DNA of 45,180 nt, taken from the NCBI GenBank assembly GCA_015680685.1, contig MNCI01026273.1:57157-102336 (forward strand), in the 5' to 3' direction. This document shows, one piece after another, positions 1-10,559 of this stretch. The position numbers and the translations under genes are program-made. Each line of letters begins with the position of its first letter. Positions within the stretch are counted from its first letter, which is position 1. A model generated the notes under the pieces. The model did not search any database, was not told the origin of the DNA, and saw only the letters and a program-made list of their open reading frames with translations. The DNA comes from Gnetum montanum (Eukaryota; Streptophyta; Gnetopsida; Gnetales; Gnetaceae).

Positions 1-1017
1 GGGACTCAATCCTCTTTGTACTATTGTACTTACTTGAGTGCTCGGGTGTTTTTATGAGCTACTTACCATTCCATGTCATTGACTATAGGAAGTAAAATAA
101 TGTCTTTGCATAGTGTGGTTCCCATCATAAGAAAGAAAAAAAATAAAAATAAAATACAAAAACAAAACATGATGGGAATTCAAAGCACACCCCTTAGACA
201 CATAAATAGGCTACAAGAACTAGTTATGAGACTAGAAAGACATGTTACCCATGCTTGAAGGTCCTCTCTAACTAAGGCCCTCTATCACTTCCTACTTATT
301 TTTTCTTCCTTTTATGGAATGGTGGTTGTTTTGTGGAAGTACTGTTGTGTATTGAGGGGGTGGATTAGTCTCAGAGTGGCAAGGAAAAGTCACTAAAAGA
401 GCTTGGTTTTAGTCTAGACTAAGGATGGACCTTCTCAAGTCATTATAAACATAAACTCCACAAAGAACTTCTCATGATCTCAATTTGGAATTCCATTCCA
501 CCTTCTCCATCATCCATCTTTGCTAACCATAACTCACCTGACTACTAGTATCCATGTTTTAGTTCCATGTCTTAGTATGATGTACTTGAATTCTTAGGTA
601 GAATCTTCCAAGTTTTGGTTCTTAACTTCCATCAACCATTAGTCACCTATGGGGTCCATAGACTCCATATGTTGAGATATTACGAGGGAAAAAATGGCAT
701 GTGCCTACTATGACGAGGATCCACTTGGCATATTCCTTAGTCACGTTTGTTAAGCACCTTATCTTTAGGCATTCTTGCAACCAGAATCTTTCGTACATCC
801 ATCTTCCACATCAGCCCATGTGCTCCTTTACATATTTTATTCATTAAATATGTTCTGTATCAAAAATTTAAATTTTTGAGCTTTTAAAGATCCTCTTCAA
901 TGCTTTTATCATATCCTTGGCTTTTTTGGGATTACATGGATCCCAATTTCATTGAAAAATTTCTTATATTTTTTGAGATATTGACGTTTGAAATTTTTTT
1001 TGATGGGCACCATATAT
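1..1017 (+). other. Post-integrase spacer of copy A, no gene
   Basis: This AT-rich stretch has no credible coding frame. It aligns by eye, on the opposite strand, to about 37.1-38.0 kb of copy C and about 27.75-28.2 kb of copy B, for example around the shared words 'ctttgtact' and 'catgttaccc'. In those copies it lies between the end of integrase and the internal promoter. The short ORFs here (73-258 and others) are not conserved as protein between copies. I see no RNA gene. Confidence 0.7.
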
Positions 1018-1099
1018 TGGGCCTCATTGATGAAGCAAACCTATATACGAGGCCTCATATATGGGCCCCCATTAATGTAAGGAAGAAATGCTATAAATA
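1018..1099 (+). promoter_or_regulatory. Internal promoter of copy A upstream of the accessory gene
   Basis: A TATAAATA box lies at 1092-1099. It is preceded by GGGCC-rich words, including ATGGGCCCCCATTAATGT at 1061-1078. The same 18-mer with one change (ATGGGCCCCCATTGATGT) occurs in this copy's own LTR at 22049-22066, upstream of the LTR TATA box at 22193-22200. The accessory gene starts about 440 bp downstream. A good splice-donor consensus (GAAG|GTAAGC, GT at 1247-1248) lies between. I infer a second promoter that drives the accessory gene separately from the genomic RNA. Confidence 0.5.
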
Positions 1100-1537
1100 G
1101 ATGCAACCTTACTTAGAAAATTTTACATTTTCCCATAAATGCTAAAGGAGTTTTTCAACATTTCAGAGCCTAGAACCTTCCAAAGCCCATAACTCAAAAA
1201 TCATTCATCCAAATCACTATGTTCTTTGACCTTGTAGCTACCGAAGGTAAGCTCTTTGTCATGGGGGCCATAAATGTACCACTTTTGATAGAAATTTTTT
1301 TGCAATTTTTCTAACTTCCATAAAGGTTTAACTAAAATATCAATTATTAAATACAAAATTACAAGAGTTAAATCTTTTCAACAAGCTTTGGTGATAATTA
1401 TAATAAATAATTAATAAAATAATCAATCATCCATGGTCCAACCTTAGCAAAAGTGTAACTAACTAACAAGAAAAGGTATTCAAAACTTTAAAGTTACACA
1501 TTACATCTACTAATCCATGGATGTGTTGTAACTACAT

Positions 1538-4286
1538 ATGGCACCAAAAGGAAAGTCCATGTAGGAAGAAAGACCATTCAAACCAAGGAAAAAATGGTCC
1601 AAAATGGGAAGGGGCCAAGAACAGCCCTAAGAAGAACCATTGGCAACCCATGCCATAGGTCCTTTTAGGAAAGAGGTAGAAGTGAAATCTATCAGATAGA
1701 TTCTAGAATTAGCAATAGTAGCAATAGAACACTCCCATCAAAATGATGTGCTAGCACAACTAGCAAACCTTGAGGTGAACTTAACAGAGGCATGCCTAAA
1801 TCAATTCAAATCGAGGAAGGTTTAAAAGTGAGTGGTCTAGGAGTTAAACTATGGCCCTTTCTTGGAGCATGCACTAAGAGAAGTGTAGGACCAGCTAAAG
1901 GCCTCTCCCATGTGGCCAATCATCACTTCCAATGGGGAGTGGTACATGGGAGAGATATTTTTATTCTGGAATAACAAGTAGCCTAGATTAATAGTGCAAA
2001 TCAAGGGCATCTCGGTGTCTTACTTGACACAGGCCATTGTTGAAATGCTTGGGTTACCTAAAATGGGGGTGAACCTTATTCTAATGCAGGAGGATCTTAG
2101 TATCAAGAAAGAATGGGTGTAATAGTGCTATGGCATCAATTGTAAGGAGTTTGGTGTGCTCACATTGGTAGAGAGGATTTACTACAAGATTGTAGCCTTC
2201 CACCTTAATCCCACGATGAAGCTAAGAAAAATCACTACCTTCTCTACCTAAGCATGCATCACTTTGAGTGGAAGATTCTCAGTCAACCTTCCACAGTTGA
2301 TCTATCTAGAGATGAAGAAGTAATTTAAAGAAAATGAACACGGAAGGAAGGCACTCACCTTCACATGCCTCATCAAGAAACTCTATCAAAGGGGAGGGAT
2401 AGTTTGTTACACTAATGATATTGTCAGAACTATTTCAGTTGCCATCTGGGCAAAAATGATAAAGGACAAGATGCCTATGACCATAATTCAAGAAGAAGAG
2501 TAGAAACCACCACCTCCACCTACCACCTAGACAATGGTTCTAGACATCGTTGCAATACCCCAATGGTTGTGAGAATATAGAGAATGTCTCTTGAGTGAAC
2601 AAGAGTAATGAGCAAGCATGAGTGATGGAAATCCATTTTTTTATAGACTAGCAGTGAGTCATCTCAATGAGGTGGACCAAATAGTTAGTTTGATGGATGA
2701 GGGTGGATCCATTTTCTTAGTCCAAAGAGTGTAGTTGTTCCCAAGGTCAAATTTGAGTACCAGAGAGGTCACAGTATCTCTTGTAGAACAACATTCACTT
2801 TTAGAAATCTCTAGGAATGCTATGACCTTCTTGGTATGTTTGAAGAAGGGCAAAGGGACAATGGTATTGGTGATGTAACACCAAGGGTAGGAGACTGCAA
2901 TAGAAGTGATTGTTGATCATATTGCTGAGACTCTTAATGCACTTGTAGTATTTGCATTGGATATCACTGCACTCAAAGATTTGCAAACATCCATAGGAAT
3001 CACAAGCTATAGACTAAATGTAGTGTAGCATGAAGAACTGTTGGAATGACTGGTAGGAACTAGACAACCTCTTTTGAATGCCTTTGACCTTTCAGACAAC
3101 ATTTTATAATTTAGTCAGAGCTATTAGAGGCAAGGGGTAAAAACATCATATTGGAGGAGCAACTCGAAAAGCCAAGCAGAATGAATGCTTGGTTGTAGAA
3201 GTTGTCAAACTAAGAGGCTAGATTGCTGATCCTACATTTCTCAACCTAGCATTAACAAGAGATGAAACTATGTAATAGCTTCACATTAAATTGAAAGGGG
3301 TTGAGGGTGCAATGGAAATGGTGGTGTTCTATCAATCCTTAGTAGAGGCCACATAGCACAAGATTCAGAAGGCCTTGGATCAGACCCACTAGGAGAGTGT
3401 TCAAATTAACCATAGAAAATCATTGCTTGTGGAATGTTGATGTGCTTAAGAAATAGTTAATAGATTTCATCCATCAATAGTAGGAGCAACTAGCTAAAGA
3501 AAACACAAAATTAAGGAGATTGGCAATAGAAAATAGAAATCTCTCCATGGAGGAGGTGGACACCCTTCACTAGAAAATTGCAATCAAGGTAGCCGCATGG
3601 AAATATGAAGCTCTTAATTTTAAGAAGGTCAAAGATCATTACAGAGAACAGGTTGGTCTATAGAAGGAGGTAAATAAAAAAAACATCTAGTTGGAAAAGG
3701 TGAAAGTGAATGAAGTTTTTTAGCAACTCCAACAAGGTAGAGAAGTTTGGCAACCCATTGTTGATAGGATAGATGCTTACAATAAAGCAGAAATCTACAC
3801 AAAGGAGTTACAAATCAAGGAGATGATAGAGTATATGGAGCTTGCCAATCTTAATTATGTAAATCTAGCCATGTTCACTGCTGGGTAGCTAGGGTTAGAG
3901 CTTGAAAAATAAGTGGCTAGCTCATACTTGCTGTACAAGGTTGAGTTTAAGCACCGCAAGTAAAAGCTTGTGGTGGCTTACATTGAACTCAAAGTTCTCA
4001 AGGCACGATTCCGTGATCAACAATCAACTACCAAGAACCTGGCTAAAAGGATGAATGACTAATAAGAGTTATAACATGCAGTTAGGGCAGTCAACATCAA
4101 ATGCAAACCATTTGCTACTAGGTTTGTCAACATGAAGGAGATGTTCCCAATAATTCCCTATTTGTGGGAAGTCCACATTCCAACTCACATTGGTGATGCT
4201 ATGTGGACTGTGAGTGATCCCTAGAGTAAGGAGGAGAAGATGAAGGCATTTCTTGATGCCTTTCACCTTCCATTGGGGGTTGTAGT
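1538..4286 (+). pseudogene. Accessory gene after pol of copy A, 5' part (PF20167-like domain plus coiled coil), disrupted
   Basis: The start is the ATG at 1538, chosen because copy B has an aligned ATG (27149) followed by similar codons. The frame can be followed through many in-frame stops, beginning with TAG at 1562. The amino part (~1850-2500) has the features of the plant 'putative plant transposon protein' family (PF20167-like): VQIKGISV, MLGLPK, then a late block KALTFTCLIKKLYQRGG. Further on (~3800-4060) comes charged, heptad-like sequence with KELQIKEMIEYMELANL. The reading frame shifts between the two parts. I see no transmembrane segment, so it is not an obvious env. The gene is cut at 4286 by the Tat insertion and resumes at 21656. 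Its role is unknown. Confidence 0.65.
4282..4286. repeat. Left target-site duplication GTAGT of the Tat element
   Basis: GTAGT directly precedes the LTR start TGAAACACC. The identical pentamer follows the right LTR at 21651-21655. A five-base duplication is the norm for Ty3/gypsy integration. Confidence 0.95.
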
Positions 4287-4429
4287 TGAAACACCACAAA
4301 CATCTTTGAGTTTAGCATCTATCTAACAAGAAGCAGATCCCCATGACCCACAGGCGAATTTGGCTACATTTGAAGTCACACAGGGCAATTTTGAGAATCG
4401 AAACACCTGGTTCTTACTAAGTGTTGTAA

Positions 4430-4810
4430 TGGCATATATGCCCAACGTATACGCCCAGTTTTAAACCAAGTGTTGTGCCAGCGTGTACGCTCGGCGTCTA
4501 CGCCCAGCGTATACGCCCAGCACTCCAGCGTATATGCCCGGCTCTCCGGCGTACACGCCCTGGTACGACAGATGCGCACGCTCAACGATAAGATCTCCAA
4601 TGACAGCATGAAGATTACACCGAAGAGCAAGGATTGAAGCAAGTGGATGTCCCTTGGCGTATACGCCCAGCATCCATCAGTGTATACGCCCCAGCGTATA
4701 CGCCAACATCCATCAGCGTATACGCCCCAGCGTATATGCCAGCATCCATCCAAGTTTACGCCCAGCGTATACGCCGACCTGTTGTAGCGTATACGCCTAG
4801 CGTATACCAT
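4430..4810. repeat. U3 array of palindrome GCGTATACGC
   Basis: About six exact copies of the self-complementary decamer GCGTATACGC, plus many one- or two-base variants such as GTGTATACGC and GCGTATATGC, lie within 400 bp. They are spaced irregularly and often separated by CCCAGCATCCATCA-like spacers. The matching block in the right LTR is 20470-20850. The array ends about 70 bp upstream of the TATA box, where enhancer or repressor sites would be expected. Confidence 0.8.
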
Positions 4811-4841
4811 GTTTCTAAATTGTAAACGCCCGGTCTAACGC

Positions 4842-4889
4842 CACGTGTCTCCTAGTCCGATTTTCTCGGTAACCCTACCCCTATAAATA
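4842..4889 (+). promoter_or_regulatory. Tat LTR core promoter: G-box/ABRE-like CACGTG and TATA box
   Basis: CCACGTGTC, an ABRE-like G-box with CACGTG at 4842-4847, is followed 35 bp later by TATAAATA at 4882-4889. Transcription is expected to begin near 4910-4920. In the right LTR the G-box is intact (20883-20888), but the TATA box reads CTAAAAATA (20922-20930). The left copy is therefore the better promoter. Confidence 0.75.
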
Positions 4890-5164
4890 GCCCAGTTTTC
4901 CGCATTTACGGGGTCGGCAAAAATTTATCAGAGCAGACCTAGAGCAATTACGCTGCAGAAACCCCCTTACGCTTACGCTTACGCTGGAAGTCCTGTACAC
5001 CGAGCACGATCCGCGCTCCACCTACCGGGTTAGCCGGCTGCATCCCTCCTTCCACCGGGGCTTTACGTCCGCCTTGTGTCCCTACACAACTGCATTAGAC
5101 CGGTGCACAACATTTTAACTCTATAATCCACTATTCATGCTTATTGCAAGTTCTTTTATAGTTT

Positions 5165-5410
5165 TATGTCAATTTGGCCCACGCTTCGTTTACGCCTGCT
5201 TACGTTTACGCTCCGTCTGCGTCCGTGTATGCTCACTGTTTACGCCGCTTACATCTGTTTACGCCTTTTGCACTTGTTTACGCTGTTCACGCCTATATAC
5301 GCTTACGCTGGGCCTATCTTTGTTTACGCTATTCATGTTTGACGTTGTTTACGCCCCTCTACGCTTACGCTGTTTGCGCCTGTTTCACTGTTTACGCTCT
5401 GTTTACACAT
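5165..5410. repeat. Degenerate TTTACGC repeat array in R/U5
   Basis: The words GTTTACGC, CTTACGC and TTTACGCTG recur about every 8-15 bases across 250 bp. They are conserved in the right LTR (~21220-21460). Apparent ORFs of 91-113 codons here are biased translations of the repeat (YA, LR, VYA), not genes. Confidence 0.8.
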
Positions 5411-5605
5411 AACCCAGCGTATAACACTTCGATGACGCTCGGGGAAGTCCTTGTTTGATCCGCGTGCAGACCATTCAAGGCACTCTGCCTTCGTCCACTC
5501 CAGCTTGCCCTCAAGCGGAGGCAGGGTCAACTGTGCTTGTTCATGGATCTTTCGATGCTCGTAACGTTCCAGCCTCGCACCGACGATTTCGGTCGGCACA
5601 GTTTT

Positions 5606-5623
5606 TGGCGCTAGAAGGAGGGC
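5606..5623 (+). other. Primer-binding site of the Tat element
   Basis: TGGCGCTAGAAGGAGGGC begins five bases after the left LTR, the usual place for a tRNA primer site. It starts with TGG, complementary to the tRNA CCA end. I could not assign the tRNA from memory with confidence. Confidence 0.7.
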
Positions 5624-5744
5624 CTCTTCGCTTAAACAAACTGCATGTTCCTCAGCATCTACGCTCATCAGCATTTTTGCTGCTCTGTTTAAACCCCCGA
5701 CTCAGCGTCTACGCTATCGATTCTTCAGCGTCTACGCTACGCAG

Positions 5745-5890
5745 ACCCTAGCATATACGCTACACGCTTACGCCAGCGTTTACGTTGCACACAAACCCTA
5801 GCATATACGTTGCACGCTTACGCCAGCGTTTACGCTGCACACAAACCCTAGCGTATATGCTGCACGCTTACGCCAGCGTTTACGCCATAT
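5745..5890. repeat. 50-bp tandem repeat in the 5' leader (about three copies)
   Basis: Units start at 5745, 5795 and 5845. Each runs ACCCTAGCATATACG, then TGCACGCTTACGCC, then AGCGTTTACGC. The array extends the TATACGC/TTTACGC theme of the LTR into the untranslated leader just before the gag start at 5976. Confidence 0.85.
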
Positions 5891-5975
5891 ACTTACACTG
5901 TAGATTCGTCTACGCAAGTGGCATACACTACGCTATCCAGTACATCAATCTCTCAGACTCAAACTGTCTATCATC

Positions 5976-8900
5976 ATGAATCCCATAAACATAACCGCTG
6001 CTACTACCCAGAATGTTAACATCTCAGACACAACAGCAGCCCAGCAATCTATCACACAACATATGGGAGGGCAATCCATAATGGGGCCCCGTCGGTCATT
6101 GAGGTTGCAAGGGAGAGACCCTGCCGCTAACATTATAAGCCAAGACGAGTATAACTTCATTTGCATTAAGATGCAAGCTGGCCTGGCAATAGACCGGGCT
6201 AAAATGGAAGTAAAAAGGTAATTTGAAATCTTTTACAGAGGGGGATATGAATTCATCCCTTCCCCATACGACGTAATCCCCATTCCAGAACAATTCTCGG
6301 AACTCTTTACGTAGCTCCTTCTGCACAGGATCCAATCGCTAGACCAAATTACGGCAGATCCACAACGGGACGAAGAGGACGAATTCGCTGCCCAATCTGA
6401 ACACGAAGACTCCTACCATACCCTTAGTCCACATAACCACATGAACCCCATCTTTAACCCAGACGTAGGGGAGGTCATACCCCTCCAACCCCCTAACTTT
6501 GCCCACACTCAAGCACCGTTACAAGAAACATCCGCGTCAGCCCAGGTCCCTCCCCAGAGCAACCCCTTGCCCAACGCCAACCCTTTTACAGCCACGGGTT
6601 CATCCTCACGAGCACCGCCCCCTCACAGTAACGTGGGGGTGATATTCCAATCCCAAGTGGTAAGAATGCCACACGTTATACCCGTGTCCACATCTGCCCA
6701 TTACATCCCGCATGTCCAAACGCAAACACCCCCTTTCACCGCCGTAACCCAACAAGGAGCCTCCTCATACAACATGGCCGGACAATGGCCGATGATGGGC
6801 ACGACGTTGCACCAGATTTCCCACCACTATGTACCACCCCACACATTGCCACCAGCTCATGTGCCTCAGGCACAGCCACAACCATAGCAGCAGCAACCTC
6901 CTCTTTATAATGTAGTGCCCTTGGTGCCATCTACTGTACATTTCCCGCAAATGCAACCACCAACAACGTAACTTTCAGCCTTCCAATCCACCGTTCAACA
7001 GGCTAACCCATATAGCATGCCACAAGCCCAAACCGCCATGCTCCCAAGTGCTCAGGATTGGGCAGATGCTAAAAGAATGATGCAAGAATTAACTGATGAG
7101 GTAAAGCGCCTCAAGACAACCGCTGACGGGGAATTGAAAGTAGTAGACTTCTATAACGATGACCCCATCAGCTCTTCCGTCCCACCTTTAACTCTACCCA
7201 AGGGTGTCTCCCTACCAACGCTAACCAAGTATAATGGGGAGACGGATCCTAACGCGCATTTAATAACGTTCAGGTTAGAGTGCGCACTGCTACAAGCATG
7301 ACCCCATGCAATTCTTCGCGTGTTTCCCATGTCCCTCTCAGGGAGAGCACTCGATTGGTATAGGGCACTCCCAAGAAACTCTGTTTCTTCCTTGGAAAAC
7401 CTACTACACCAGTTTGTGACCAGGTTCAAATATAACCTGAAACCTGAGGCCATACTAGATAGCCTCATGCAGGTCAAGCTGACACCGCTTGAACCGGTCC
7501 AGAAATTTATTCAGAGATGGAGCGCAGCCCTCAATGAGCTGCACAAAGAAATCTCCCAGACATACCTACTCACTATTTTGAAAGGAGCCGTCAACGATTT
7601 CTTTAAATCCAAGCTGTACTATCTAAATGTCCGCAACCTCAACCAAGCTTTCGAGCAAATTAAAAACATAGAAGAAGCAGCCCAAAACAGCAATGACCCA
7701 GCTTACATAGCCTTCAAAAATCAACATGCTAAAAAAGACAAAGAAAAGGCTAAAATGACTATAGCATCGATAGCAGGGGCACAACAACAAACTAGGCTGC
7801 CGCAAACCCCTACAAATTACAACAAACCACCTCCAACGATTGCGCAAGAGTCATCTTCACATCATAATCCAGCGAAGCGCACACGCAACTTTGAGAGGAA
7901 AGAACCCTCTCAATATACACCCCTGCCCATGAAGCCATCCCTGCTTTTTGACCAGCTCCTAAAGGCCGGTTTAATGCAGCATAAGTAGTTATCTCCCGCG
8001 GCCATCCAGAGACATGACCGGTTCTGTCAACTTGTTCAGAACCCAAGCCTAGCAATGCCGGATGAGCCCCCTGTACCTAAAGGCTTCAGGATGGATCGCT
8101 TTTGCGATTACCATCAATGAAACGGGCATGGAACAGATTACTGTTTCACCCTGAAGTAGGACCTGCAGCGAATGATCGATGAAGGTCAAATCACCTTCGA
8201 CGAAGCAAACCCGATTCAACTGCAAAATCAAGCTATGGGGGTCTATAAAGACCCTTTAAACACTAAAGAGGCGCCATACACCATCAGTACAGTCCGCCTT
8301 GACGATGATTATGAGCCATCCTACGTTAACACTATATCCCCCAAATATACGTGGCTAACATCCAACAAACCTTTTGTGGTTCGCACACCTGTCTCTGCAT
8401 CCACACCCGCACCCCGGCCATCCCATCCTTTTCAACGGCCGTACGTCGTTCAAATACCCCCAGCAGTGGCAACACCCAACACCACGACGCACGACAGGCC
8501 ATATGTGGTGCGTGTCCCTCCTGTCACTCCCCTAAATGCACAGACTCCGTATAACAGGCCTACTCCTTTTGTGGTTCGAGCACCCTCAGCAACCACAACA
8601 GCGGAAGTCCAACCTTTGCCCAAACCGACCCCATTCGTCATTAGAATACCCAAAAGTCCCCAGGACTACCAAGCCTCTGTGTCACAAACACAACACCAAC
8701 CCAAGCCCTACGTTGTTAGGGTGCCTATCCAGCCCTCTAACCAAGCACACCCAGCAGTACAAGAGTCACCCTGTCCAACCCCATATGTGGTCAAACTACC
8801 AGCGCAAACCGAAATGCCAAAACCAACGGCACCTCCACGTCGCACGCGAGAATGTCCCGGACTTGCGCGTGAACGTACGGAGAATGGGTGCCAAAGGTTG

Positions 8901-10118
8901 GCTCTGGGGCCACCTAAGCCCACTCCCCTCAACTCCGTGCCCATGTCATCATCTTCCGATCAACCAAGCACAGCCAATGAAGGCGAGTCATCTGAGAGAC
9001 ATGAATCATCCAAAACGATAGCTCCGAAAACTAACAAATCAACAAGACGGGAGATAAAACTGTTGGGTCCAATGGATCCAATCAGCACTGATAGAAATAC
9101 CCCCAACAGTGAAAACTTCGCAACCGCCTTGACACAAGTCACGCAAGCATTAAAACAAAAAAAAACTTCGCTAAGCTTGTATGACTTAGTTCTGACATCT
9201 CAAACGCATCGGGAAGCTCTAGTGCACATGTTAACATCAATCCCGATGAGCGAGGATTTACCCCCAAATGAACCCTCCATCCATGCGGTGATGTTCTCAT
9301 CCCATGGGACTACTCCCAAACCTCTAAACTTCCACGATGACAACATCAAGGTTGATAAAAGAACGAAGGAGGTGAAAACAGCTCCCATGTTCATAAAAAT
9401 CTGCATAAACCGATTTAAAATACATAGGGTCCATGTAGACGATGGAGCTGCAACAAACGTTGTGCCATACCACATTATCGAGTAGCTGGGGCTTACTGAA
9501 CTACTGAAACTAGCCATGACTACATGTTTGAAGTCGTTCAGTGGGTCACGTGTAATGGTGAAAGGCTCAATAACCTTAGACTTTATAGCAGGAGATCAAT
9601 TCCTGACATCTGCTGAATTCCTTGTAGTGGACGAGATGTCGGGGTTCAACCTGATATTGGTAAGACCCTGGTTAGCCCAACTGAGAGCCGTCTCTTCCCC
9701 TATCCATCAGGAAATCCATCTGCCTTATGAGGGCAGAGAAATCGTCATACATGGCGAAGCCGTTACACCTATTATCTCGTCGCATGTGGATATGGACCAA
9801 GGCCCGAAAGTCGAACTTGAAGGACCTAGCCAAAATGGCAAAAATCTACAATCATCGGTAAGTAGTAAATCTTCTGACACGGAGCAAAAACCTCCTCAAA
9901 CAAAAATGTCTGTGTCTCCTCGGGTAGAAACTAATATAGAGTTCTCTAGGGACACTGAAATATCCGAAAACGCTAACACAGAAAACACTCCATCAGAGGT
10001 CCCTTGGGCCGAATTTCCATTTAATGTAATCAGCGAAGGTGACGCCGAATACTGGATCATATCGGTCGAAAAATCGTCCAACATTAAAATGAAAAAGATC
10101 AAAAAATTACTAAAATGA
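5976..10118 (+). pseudogene. gag-pro: Tat gag-protease polyprotein, nine in-frame stops
   Basis: One frame (ATG 5976, TGA 10116) of about 1380 codons. Order: Pro/Gln-rich N-terminus; retrotransposon gag domain (~7140-7690, with ALDWYRALP and RWSAALNELHK); a zinc-knuckle-like C-x2-H-x4-H-x4-C motif (~8100-8150, around GHGTDYC); a proline-rich region with seven P(F/Y)VVRxP-type repeats (~8360-8810); a retropepsin domain (~9370-9760, active site VDDGAATNV, late LVRPWL where LGRPWL is usual); and an acidic Ser/Thr-rich tail. Premature stops are at 6219, 6312, 6885, 6969, 7299, 7986, 8118, 8157 and 9483. Most fit CAG, CAA or CGA changed by C-to-T; the TAG at 6885 is followed by CAG CAG CAA. No frameshift was noticed. 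Confidence 0.9.
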
Positions 10119-10129
10119 TGCTACCACTC

Positions 10130-10330
10130 CTAGTCCGAAATGACGTTAAACTATAAAAAGTCCGAAATGACACTAAACTATTATGTCCGCAATGACATAA
10201 AACTAGCCACGATCAGCAATGATCAGTTAGTTGAGAAATCTATCCGCGTCTTCCAAAACATCCCTTGATTACGCATGGGGCCCGAAACGGCCATAAACTA
10301 CGTATGGGGCCCAAAACGGCCATAAACTAG
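10130..10330. repeat. TAAACT-core repeats after gag-pro
   Basis: Three copies of a GTCCGAAATGACxxTAAACT-like word (10134-10205) and two of a GGGGCCCGAAACGGCCATAAACT-like word (~10277-10328) follow the gag-pro stop. Related TAAACT units occur at 15158-15277 and 18873-19355. Confidence 0.7.
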
Positions 10331-10559
10331 TACTTGCTTTTCGTTCTACTTTTATAATCGCTTCCTGTATTGCACTTAAAATAGAAAACAAATCAAAATA
10401 TTTTACATTTCTACGCCATGTTAAACCCAAAATCAACAACAAAATATATATATATATATGCATGTTATTACGTACAATCAACCATCTCTCTTCATTTCAT
10501 AATGTTCAAGTACAGTTTTAGTGTGAGTTTGAATCGAAAAATGAAAAATGCTAAAATGA
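10331..10559. other. Intergenic stretch with a (TA)n microsatellite; 3' flank of the antisense gene
   Basis: There is no coding frame. An alternating TA run of about 17 bases lies at 10443-10460. This segment would hold the 3' UTR and polyadenylation region of the antisense gene, whose stop codon is at 10562-10560. I do not see a clear plant poly(A) signal. Confidence 0.5.

Larger units (their letters stand above)
4287..5600 (+). repeat. Left (5') LTR of the Tat element
   Basis: The LTR begins TGAAACACCACAAA and ends GGTCGGCACA. It aligns end to end with 20328-21650. By eye the differences are mostly C/T and G/A changes at CG sites. U3 carries the palindrome array (~4430-4810), a G-box and a TATA box. 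R/U5 (from ~4910) carries a degenerate TTTACGC array. Short ORFs on both strands are translated repeats. Confidence 0.95.

Noticed and set aside
1538-4286. Accessory gene as an envelope gene
   Set aside because: It has the position of env in Athila elements, but I see no signal peptide, membrane segment or glycoprotein-like features; the domain pattern is PF20167-like plus coiled coil.
4376-5751. ORFs of 61-144 codons on both strands in the Tat LTR and leader
   Set aside because: They are translations of the TATACGC/TTTACGC repeats (YAxxYTPS and VYA patterns), occur in several frames at once, and are not preserved between the two LTRs as protein.
9850-9866. Splice donor CG|GTAAGT at 9858 as the protease-RT donor
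   Set aside because: It is a better consensus than the site at 10039 but leaves phase 0, which meets a stop soon after the 15364 acceptor.
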